A stretch of DNA of 12,843 nucleotides from JBFYKJ01 sp041306005 (lineage in GTDB: Archaea > Altiarchaeota > Altiarchaeia > JAFGQM01), in contig JBFYKJ010000079.1 in assembly GCA_041306005.1 (NCBI GenBank), positions 1 to 12,843 of the forward strand, read 5' to 3'. Below are positions 5,785 to 11,606 of this stretch, piece after piece; position 1 is the stretch's first letter; every line of letters starts with the position of its first letter. A model generated the notes under the pieces. That model saw only the letters and a program-made list of their open reading frames with translations, was not told the DNA's origin and did no database searches. A program made the translations under genes and the position numbers.

Positions 5785-7164
5785 TCAGCTCGGTATGTCC
5801 ATATCCGGGTACGCCTCTTCCCCGTGCTGCGTCAGGTCAAGCCCGAGGATCTCCTCCTCCTTCCTGACCCTTATGCCCACAGTCGCCTGGAGGGCCTTCA
5901 ATATGACCCACGTCATCCCTGCGGCGAACGCGACAGTCGCAACGACCGCCATCGCTTGGCTTCCTAAAAGCCCGATGCTCCCGAAGAACAGCCCATCACC
6001 TCCAGCCGGGTTTATCGCCCTCTCGGCGAAGAAGCCGGTTAGAAGCACCCCAAGTATCCCACCTATGCCGTGGCACGCGAAGACGTCAAGGGCATCATCC
6101 ACATTCGTCCTCCTCTTCATCAGCCAGACCGTGCCGTAGCAGACCGCCCCCGCGACAGCGCCTATGAGCGTCGCGGCGATGGGCCCTATGAACCCCGCAG
6201 CCGGCGTCACTGCGGCAAGGCCGCAGACCGCCCCGGTGAATATGCCGAGGCTGCTCGGCTTGCCCGTGTGCTTCCAGCTGACCATCATCCACGACAGCGC
6301 TGCCGCCGCGCCGGCCATGTTAGTAGTCATGAACGCCTGCACCGCAACGCCATTAGCGCCAAGGGCGCTCCCTGCGTTAAAGCCGAACCAGCCGAACCAG
6401 AGGAGCGACGCGCCTATCATCGTCATCGTTATGTTGTGCGGGCGCATCTCGCTGCCTTCCGTGTTCTCAAGCCGCCTCCCGATGACAAGCGCGGCCACGA
6501 GCGCGGAGATCCCCGCCGATATGTGCACGACTATCCCGCCGGCAAAGTCAAGCACCCCCATGCCTTTTAGCCAGCCCCCGTCGCCCCAGACCCAGTGCGC
6601 GAGCGGCGCATAGACAAGGACCGACCAAAGAGCCACGAATAATATGAACGCCGAGAACTTCATGCGGTCGGAGAATGCCCCGATTATCAAGGCGGGCGTG
6701 ATTATCGCGAACATGGCCTGGAACATCATGAAGGCGGCGTGAGGTATCGTCGGTGCGTAGCCTGAAGGCTCCATGCCCACTCCCGCAAGTCCCGCCCACT
6801 GCAGGCCGCCTATGATGCCGGCCCCGGTGTCCGGGCCGAAGGCCATGCTGTAACCCACAACCATCCAGATGATGCTGACTATCGCGACGATGACAAAGCT
6901 CTGCGTCATGACCGAGAGCACGTTCTTGCCTCTCACCATCCCGCCGTAGAAAAGGCCGACTGCGGGGGTCATCAGGAGGACGAGGGCCGCGGATATCAGG
7001 ACCCAGGAGGTGTCGCCCGCGCTTATTTCGGCGCTTGGGGCGTTTATTGCCGCCAAATCCCCGGCATTTGCACCGGGTTGGGCCTCTTCGGCCACCGCTC
7101 CTGAAACCAGCAAAAGGCCAAACACTACCGCTAAACTAATTTCAATATTAAACCTTCTATCCAT
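5785..7164 (-). CDS. amt: Ammonium transporter (Amt/MEP/Rh family), copy 1
   Basis: This 459-residue Amt protein carries ammonium across the cytoplasmic membrane as a trimer. Residues 5-25 look like a cleavable signal peptide or first hydrophobic segment, followed by an Ala/Gly-rich linker and about 11 membrane helices. Functional motifs: VWGDGG (Trp193), LDFAGGIVVHISAG with Asp206 and pore His214, and DVFACHGIGG with the second pore His365. The C-terminal tail, from VGIRVRKEEEI to PDMDIPS, is the cytoplasmic region that answers to GlnK. It is identical over the last 33 residues to that of copy 2. The gene has its own TATA-like promoter and is followed by a glnK tail remnant. Copy 2 is very similar, arguing for tandem duplication. 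The call is secure; substrate affinity cannot be judged. Confidence 0.97.
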   Translation of the reverse strand: MDRRFNIEISLAVVFGLLLVSGAVAEEAQPGANAGDLAAINAPSAEISAGDTSWVLISAALVLLMTPAVGLFYGGMVRGKNVLSVMTQSFVIVAIVSIIWMVVGYSMAFGPDTGAGIIGGLQWAGLAGVGMEPSGYAPTIPHAAFMMFQAMFAIITPALIIGAFSDRMKFSAFILFVALWSVLVYAPLAHWVWGDGGWLKGMGVLDFAGGIVVHISAGISALVAALVIGRRLENTEGSEMRPHNITMTMIGASLLWFGWFGFNAGSALGANGVAVQAFMTTNMAGAAAALSWMMVSWKHTGKPSSLGIFTGAVCGLAAVTPAAGFIGPIAATLIGAVAGAVCYGTVWLMKRRTNVDDALDVFACHGIGGILGVLLTGFFAERAINPAGGDGLFFGSIGLLGSQAMAVVATVAFAAGMTWVILKALQATVGIRVRKEEEILGLDLTQHGEEAYPDMDIPS

Positions 7165-7187
7165 CTTTTATTTAATTTTTAATGGAT

Positions 7188-7215
7188 TTCTAGAAGGTAT
7201 GGATATAAAACTTTA
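7188..7215 (-). promoter_or_regulatory. amt1 promoter: TATA box plus TTCTAGAA element
   Basis: On the minus strand TAAAGTTTTATATCC (7201-7215) is a TATA-like box. About seven bases further on is the perfect palindrome TTCTAGAA at 7188-7195, ending 23 bases before the ATG at 7164 and near the expected transcription start. The same pair of elements at the same distance stands before amt2, which supports a shared promoter and possible operator. Confidence 0.6.
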
Positions 7216-7247
7216 ACCGTGCACAGCTACGAAACCCCCTAGCGAAT

Positions 7248-7266
7248 CGGGGCGTTTGCCGCCCCG
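7248..7266. repeat. GC-rich hairpin between glnK and amt1
   Basis: CGGGGCG (7248-7254) pairs perfectly with CGCCCCG (7260-7266) around a five-base loop. It lies 46 bases after the glnK stop. No T-run follows on the minus strand, so a terminator is not certain; it may stabilise the 3' end of the amt2-glnK transcript. Confidence 0.5.
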
Positions 7267-7282
7267 CCCCCGCCAAGTATCG

Positions 7283-7309
7283 CTCGGTCTTGCCTTTTGA
7301 CTTGGAGAT
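7283..7309. repeat. Extra copy of the glnK 3' end, just after its stop
   Basis: This 27-base stretch matches the glnK tail at 7318-7344 in 21 of 27 positions, with a 35-base offset. It lies downstream of the stop codon and out of the glnK frame. It looks like a small tandem duplication of the tail or the remains of an older, longer C-terminus. Confidence 0.5.
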
Positions 7310-7311
7310 GG

Positions 7312-7722
7312 CTATCCCTTGGTCTTGCCGATCGACTTTGAGAAGGTTATGCTATTCTCCTTCTCAAGCTCTTGGGACTCGCCGCCGACGGCGGCGACCC
7401 CCCTCTCTCCAGTCCTTATCCTTATGCACTCTTCTATCGGCAAGACGAAGATCTTCCCGTCGCCGATATCCCCCGTCCTTGCGCCCTTGACTATGGCGTC
7501 CACTGTCTTGTCTACAAAAGAGTCGTTCACGGCTATCTCGATCCGTATCTTTGGGAGCAGGTTGACTTCCTGCATGCTCGCCCTGAAGATCTCCGTAAAC
7601 CCCTTCTGCTGGCCACAGCCGCGGGCCTTGCCGACGGACATCTTTGTCACCCCCGCCTTGAAGAGCTCGCGCTTGACTTCCTTAAACCTCTCGGTTTTCA
7701 CATACGCTATCACAAGTTTCAT
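7312..7722 (-). CDS. glnK: PII nitrogen regulatory protein
   Basis: PII trimers bind ATP/ADP and 2-oxoglutarate and plug Amt channels when nitrogen is ample. Core motifs are present: the T-loop base GCGQQKG (Gly37, Gln39), the TGDIGDGKIFVLPIEE signature with Lys90, and Arg101/Arg103 in IRIRTGERG for nucleotide phosphates. Two features stand out. The T-loop apex reads GFTEIFRASMQEVNLLPK, so Tyr51, the site of uridylylation in proteobacteria, is Gln51, and position 46 is Phe. The C-terminus is also extended by about 24 residues beyond the usual end, closing with SITFSKSIGKTKG. Control must therefore be by ligands alone or by another modification. The gene lies between two amt genes, 65 bases after amt2, the classic amt-glnK pairing. 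The AT-rich gap could hold its own weak promoter. Confidence 0.95.
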   Translation of the reverse strand: MKLVIAYVKTERFKEVKRELFKAGVTKMSVGKARGCGQQKGFTEIFRASMQEVNLLPKIRIEIAVNDSFVDKTVDAIVKGARTGDIGDGKIFVLPIEECIRIRTGERGVAAVGGESQELEKENSITFSKSIGKTKG

Positions 7723-7787
7723 TTTGTTTTTTGTTTTAATCCAACATCTCCATTTTATTCTAAAATCTTCGTACTGGGCACCCTTCC

Positions 7788-9143
7788 TCAGCTCGGTATG
7801 TCCATATCCGGGTATGCTTCCTCGCCGTGCTGCGTCAGGTCAAGGCCGAGGATCTCCTCCTCTTTCCTGACTCTTATCCCGACGGTCGCGTCCAGTATCT
7901 TCAGTATCGCCCAAGTCATCCCGACTGCGAATGCTATCGTCGCGACGACCGCCACCACTTGGCTCACAAGAAGCCCGGCCCCGCCGAAGAGAAGCCCGTC
8001 CGCCCCCGCCGGGTTTATCGCCCTCTCGGCGAAGAAGCCGGTGAGGAGCGCGCCGACTATCCCGCCCATGCCGTGGCAGGCGAAGACGTCAAGGGCATCA
8101 TCCACATCAGTCTTCCTCTTCATGAGCCACACCATCCCGTAGCAGACCGCCCCCGCAGCCGCCCCTATTATCATCGCGGAAATCGGGCTCACAAAACCCG
8201 CAGCCGGCGTCACGGCCACAAGCCCGCAGACCCCGCCCGTGAATATCCCGAGGCTACTCGGTTTTCCGGTGTGCTTCCAGCTGACCATCATCCATGACAA
8301 TGCCGCTGCGGCCGCGGCGGTGTTCGTAGTCACAAACGCCTGCGCAGCGATCCCGTTAGCTCCAAGGGCGCTCCCAGCATTGAACCCGAACCAGCCGAAC
8401 CAAAGGAGCGACGCGCCTATCATCGTCATCGTTATGTTGTGCGGGCGGATCTCGCTGCCGCTCGTGTTCTCAAGCCTCCTGCCGATCAGTATCGCCGCAA
8501 CTAGCGCGGAGAGGCCGGCGGATATGTGGACCACGGTCCCGCCCGCGAAGTCAAGTGCGCCAAGGCTCCTTAGCCAGCCGCCCTCGCCCCAGACCCAGTG
8601 CGCAAGCGGCGCATAGACAAAGACAGACCAGAGTATCACAAACAGTATCAGCGCCGAGAACTTCATCCGGTCCGAGAACGCGCCGATTATCAAAGCGGGC
8701 GTGATTATCGCGAACATCATCTGGAAGGCCATGAAGATGCTATGTGGTATCGTAGGGGCATAAGATGACGGCGCCGCGCCTACTCCGCCAAGGCCCGCCC
8801 ACTGCAGGCCGCCGACTAGCCCGAAGCCCGTGTCGGGCGCGAAGGCCAAACTGTACCCGACAAGCACCCATATGATACTCACGAGTGCGGCGATGACAAA
8901 GCTTTGCGTCATGACCGAGAGCACGTTCTTGCCCCTCACCATCCCGCCGTAGAAAAGGCCGACCGCGGGCGTCATGAGGAGGACTAAGGCTGCGGATATA
9001 AGGACCCATGAGGTGTCTCCGGCGCTTATCTCCATTGCGGGGCCTGCAGATAGGCTGGCGCCCTCCGCCGCCCCCGCCCCACAAGCTATCAGAAGCCCTG
9101 CCACCACACCTATTATAATTTCAATATTCAACTTATTTTTCAT
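7788..9143 (-). CDS. amt: Ammonium transporter (Amt/MEP/Rh family), copy 2
   Basis: This 451-residue Amt paralogue has the same layout as copy 1: an N-terminal hydrophobic segment (about residues 7-25), then about 11 membrane helices. Pore residues are in LDFAGGTVVHISAG (Asp198, His206) and DVFACHGMGG (His357); the VWGEGG Trp is at 185. Sequence differs from copy 1 mainly in the N-terminal leader, the loop after QWAGLGG and the late helices. The last 33 residues are identical to copy 1. It is the first gene of the minus-strand amt2-glnK unit, with its own promoter in the region shared with divergent glnA. Two channels with one GlnK suggest that GlnK serves both. Family assignment is secure. 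Confidence 0.97.
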   Translation of the reverse strand: MKNKLNIEIIIGVVAGLLIACGAGAAEGASLSAGPAMEISAGDTSWVLISAALVLLMTPAVGLFYGGMVRGKNVLSVMTQSFVIAALVSIIWVLVGYSLAFAPDTGFGLVGGLQWAGLGGVGAAPSSYAPTIPHSIFMAFQMMFAIITPALIIGAFSDRMKFSALILFVILWSVFVYAPLAHWVWGEGGWLRSLGALDFAGGTVVHISAGLSALVAAILIGRRLENTSGSEIRPHNITMTMIGASLLWFGWFGFNAGSALGANGIAAQAFVTTNTAAAAAALSWMMVSWKHTGKPSSLGIFTGGVCGLVAVTPAAGFVSPISAMIIGAAAGAVCYGMVWLMKRKTDVDDALDVFACHGMGGIVGALLTGFFAERAINPAGADGLLFGGAGLLVSQVVAVVATIAFAVGMTWAILKILDATVGIRVRKEEEILGLDLTQHGEEAYPDMDIPS

Positions 9144-9168
9144 TTTTGATTTAAAACTTATACAATAT

Positions 9169-9196
9169 CTAGAACCTTAGCATATAAAAACTTTTA
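9169..9196 (-). promoter_or_regulatory. amt2 promoter: TATA box plus TCTAGAA element
   Basis: On the minus strand AAAAGTTTTTATATGC (9181-9196) is a TATA-like box. TCTAGA lies at 9169-9174 in the expected start-site region, 25 bases before the ATG at 9143. Spacing and sequence match the amt1 promoter, with TCTAGAA and ATATAAAA conserved on the plus strand and the bases between them varied. Confidence 0.6.
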
Positions 9197-9203
9197 CTTT
9201 TTG

Positions 9204-9218
9204 TTGAAGAAATCAACT
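9204..9218. promoter_or_regulatory. Inverted repeat in the amt2-glnA intergenic region
   Basis: GTTGA, five spacer bases, TCAAC: a perfect 5-base-arm inverted repeat lies between the amt2 TATA box and the T-rich stretch before glnA. Its place in a divergent nitrogen promoter region makes it a candidate operator. The arms are short enough to arise by chance. Confidence 0.3.
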
Positions 9219-9220
9219 GG

Positions 9221-9240
9221 ATTTTTATTTATTTTTAAAG
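9221..9240 (+). promoter_or_regulatory. Possible glnA TATA region
   Basis: An AT-only run after a G, TTTTTATTTATTTTTAAA, stands about 80 bases before the preferred glnA ATG. It is the strongest TATA-like stretch on the plus strand here and implies a leader of roughly 50-70 bases. The AT-rich DNA further down leaves other start sites possible. Confidence 0.35.
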
Positions 9241-9321
9241 GAATACCCAATAATTAAGCTGTAAATTCAGCAAATACTCAAAATCTAAGTTAAACTCTTG
9301 AAAACGGGCAAAACGTCGAAA

Positions 9322-10668
9322 ATGGAAACCATCAACCGGGAGAAGGAAGCTGTTCTTGAAAGGGCCAAGAAAGACGGGGTGAAGTTCGTGGACCTGCAGT
9401 TCACGGACCTCTTCGGCGCGGTGAAGAGCGTGACGATACCGGTGGAATACCTGGGCGAGTCGCTTGAGAAGGGGACGTGGTTTGACGGCTCTTCGGTAGA
9501 GGGCTTCACCCGCATCTGTGAAAGCGACATGTACTTGATGCCCGACCCTGTTACTTATAACGTAATACCCTGGAGGGCGATGGAATCAGGAAGCACCGCG
9601 AGGATAATCTGCGACGTTTACACCCCGGACGGCAAGCCTTTCGACGGCGACCCGAGGCAGATACTCAAGAAGGTCGTTGCGGAGGCCGAGGATATGGGCT
9701 ACATCTATAACACCGGCCCGGAGCTCGAGTTCTTTCTCTTCAAGTCTGTGAACGGCGTTGTCACGGCCGACCCGCACGACAAGGCGGGGTACTTCGACCT
9801 TGCGACAGACCAGGCTTACGGCGTGAGGCGCGACATGATCCTTGCCCTTGAGCGGCTTGGCATAAGCGTTGAGATGAGCCACCACGAGTGCGCCGGCGGC
9901 CAGCACGAGATAGACTTCAAGTACGGGACTGCGGTGAAGACCGCGGACAGCGCATTGACGCTGAAGTTTGCATTCAAGGCGATAGCGCACATGCACGGCC
10001 TGCACGCAAGCTTCATGCCTAAGCCGATATTCGGGGTTGCGGGGAGCGGCATGCACGTGCACCAGAGCCTTTTTGACAAGAAGGGGAACACTGCGTTCTT
10101 CGACCCTGAGGACCCGTTCAAGCTCTCGGGCGTCGCGAGGAGCTTCATCGCGGGCCAGCTTGAGCACGTAAGGGCGATGAGCGCCGTATTGGCGCCGACA
10201 GTGAACTCTTATAAGAGATTAGTCCCCGGCTACGAGGCGCCGGTGTACATCTGCTGGGCGCAGAAGAACAGGAGCGCGCTGATAAGGGTGCCCCGTTTCT
10301 CTCCCGGAAGGGAGAAGGCGACGCGCGCCGAGCTTCGCTGCCCGGACCCGTCGTGCAACCCGTACCTTGCCTTCGCGGTGATGCTCAAGGCGGGCCTCGA
10401 GGGCGTGAAGAAGAAGATGAAGCCCCCGGAGCCGGTCAACGAGGACGTGTACGAGTTCTCTGCGGAGCAGTTGGACAAGCGCGGGATAAAGACCCTCCCC
10501 GGCTCGCTTGGCGAGGCGCTATGCGAGCTTCGCGCAAGCAAGCTGATGAAGGAAGCATTGGGCCCGCACGCGTTCGAGCAGTTCATCAGGAACAAGACTG
10601 CCGAGTGGGACGAGTACCGGATAGACGTCTCGGACTGGGAGGTCGACAGGTACCTTGAGGTGCTATAA
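9322..10668 (+). CDS. glnA: Glutamine synthetase type I
   Basis: GlnA makes glutamine from glutamate, ammonia and ATP as a cytoplasmic dodecamer. The 448-residue protein has the N-terminal beta-grasp domain with WFDGSSVEGF, then the catalytic domain. That domain shows GPELEFFLF, HHECAGGQHEIDFKYG, the ATP-binding KPIFGVAGSGMHVHQS, NRSALIRVPRFSPGREKATR and ELRCPDPSCNPYLAF. Its size and the NRSALIRVP wording fit the GSI-alpha subdivision, which is not controlled by adenylylation, so control is likely by feedback or transcription. The ATG at 9322 is preferred because it begins the family-like METINREKEAVLERA; a TTG at 9298 in frame would add eight residues. It is divergent from amt2, placing ammonium uptake and fixation side by side. 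A terminator hairpin follows the stop. Confidence 0.98.
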   Translation: METINREKEAVLERAKKDGVKFVDLQFTDLFGAVKSVTIPVEYLGESLEKGTWFDGSSVEGFTRICESDMYLMPDPVTYNVIPWRAMESGSTARIICDVYTPDGKPFDGDPRQILKKVVAEAEDMGYIYNTGPELEFFLFKSVNGVVTADPHDKAGYFDLATDQAYGVRRDMILALERLGISVEMSHHECAGGQHEIDFKYGTAVKTADSALTLKFAFKAIAHMHGLHASFMPKPIFGVAGSGMHVHQSLFDKKGNTAFFDPEDPFKLSGVARSFIAGQLEHVRAMSAVLAPTVNSYKRLVPGYEAPVYICWAQKNRSALIRVPRFSPGREKATRAELRCPDPSCNPYLAFAVMLKAGLEGVKKKMKPPEPVNEDVYEFSAEQLDKRGIKTLPGSLGEALCELRASKLMKEALGPHAFEQFIRNKTAEWDEYRIDVSDWEVDRYLEVL

Positions 10669-10978
10669 GGGCACATAAGCGCTGCAAAATCCCTGTGACG
10701 GGTGCGCGTAATGCGCATCCGCCCATTTATTTTTTCGGTTTTCCATTTCTCCGTCGCTGTTTTCACCCCTCTATTACCCATGAGCATTTTTACAGCTCCT
10801 GATTCCTTCCATCCAATATTGGTCAATATCCATCTGGTGCAACGACCCCTTTTTATTGCCTTTTAATAAATCCATCCCACCTTTTTATTCGTTTCGGTTC
10901 TAATTCAGCCATCTGACCGCATAACCCGGCCAGACACCAATCGAGCACCTAATAGGATCCGACTAAACTTCGAATAAA
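10669..10978. other. 310-base intergenic stretch between glnA and the DUF4443 gene
   Basis: Apart from the glnA terminator, this stretch contains a perfect palindrome, CCAATATTGG (10813-10822), and two similar T-rich blocks, CCCTTTTTATT near 10849 and CACCTTTTTATT near 10877. The blocks could be TATA-like elements for the downstream gene. No convincing gene, RNA gene or repeat family is seen. A minus-strand open frame crosses it but continues antisense through glnA and is not credible. Confidence 0.5.
10700..10735 (+). terminator. glnA transcription terminator
   Basis: GGGTGCGC (10700-10707) pairs with GCGCATCC (10713-10720) as an 8-pair stem with one G-T pair and a five-base loop, 31 bases after the glnA stop. 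A T-rich run, TTTATTTTTT, follows at 10726-10735. This is the clearest hairpin-plus-T terminator in the window. Confidence 0.7.
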
Positions 10979-11563
10979 ATGGCCAAAGCTGGTGCACCCC
11001 CAAAGTTCAACGAAGCGCACGTCAACTGGGTTTTCTGGAAGATAGCCGCGAATGAGCCGATGGGCAGGAAGATGATGGTCCAGGAGACCGGCCTTGGAGA
11101 GGGGAGCATTAGAACAATTCTTGACAAGCTTGACGAATACGGGCTGGTAAAATCCGCCCGCTCGGGGAGAGCGCTCAGCGACTCCGGGAAAAAGGTCATC
11201 CAGAGGATGAAGCAGATAGTCCGCGTCGAGAAGATAGGCCAGATGGGCATGACGGGCCAGAATAACAATTGCGTCGTTCTCATACGCAACGCGGCCGGGA
11301 AAGTCCGCTCGGGTATGGAGCAGAGGGACGCGGCCATCAAGGTCGGCAGGACCGGGGCGACGACGCTCGTCGTCCAGAAAGGCAAGCTCATAATGCCCGG
11401 CTTTGACGAGCAGGTCAACATAGACAAGAAATATTCCTCCGACGCGCAGACGATAAAAGACGCACTCGACCCCGAAGAGGGCGACGCCATAATAATCGGC
11501 AGCGAGAAGAACCCGCAGAGGGCGGAAGAGGCTGCGTGGGTCGCGGCTTCGACGCTGCTTTGA
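10979..11563 (+). CDS. DUF4443-type archaeal winged-helix protein
   Basis: The 194-residue protein starts with a winged helix-turn-helix (about residues 9-75: HVNWVFWKIAANEPMGRKMM, ETGLGEGSIRTILDKLDEYG and LSDSGKKVIQRM). A second domain (about 85-190) follows, with CVVLIRNAAGKVRSGMEQRD, GATTLVVQKGKLIMPG and DAIIIGSEKNPQRAEEAAWV. This arrangement matches the archaeal DUF4443 family, usually described as a putative transcriptional regulator whose second domain may bind a small ligand. I recognise it by pattern, not by search. The ATG follows an AT-rich AATAAA and begins with MAKAGAPPKFNEAHV, a normal family start. It is convergent with the beta-CASP gene and is probably transcribed alone. Its targets are unknown. 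Confidence 0.8.
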   Translation: MAKAGAPPKFNEAHVNWVFWKIAANEPMGRKMMVQETGLGEGSIRTILDKLDEYGLVKSARSGRALSDSGKKVIQRMKQIVRVEKIGQMGMTGQNNNCVVLIRNAAGKVRSGMEQRDAAIKVGRTGATTLVVQKGKLIMPGFDEQVNIDKKYSSDAQTIKDALDPEEGDAIIIGSEKNPQRAEEAAWVAASTLL

Positions 11564-11573
11564 GAGCGTTGAT

Positions 11574-11590
11574 GCTTTGTTTTATTTTTG
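11574..11590 (+). terminator. T-rich terminator after the DUF4443 gene
   Basis: GCTTTGTTTTATTTTTG lies 11-27 bases after the stop codon, a typical archaeal T-rich stop region. A separate 6-base-arm inverted repeat, GAGCTT (11599-11604) with AAGCTC (11610-11615), spans the end of the convergent gene and could help insulate the two transcripts. Confidence 0.5.
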
Positions 11591-11606
11591 GCTTTCAAGA
11601 GCTTAG

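Noticed and set aside
5785..9143. The amt repeats considered as an insertion sequence or other mobile element
   Set aside because: The repeated DNA is the Amt coding sequence and its promoter; no transposase, terminal inverted repeats or target duplication were seen.
10230..10826. Minus-strand open frame of 198 codons antisense to the end of glnA
   Set aside because: It overlaps conserved glnA codons, reads through the glnA terminator hairpin and shows no motif. glnA is certain.
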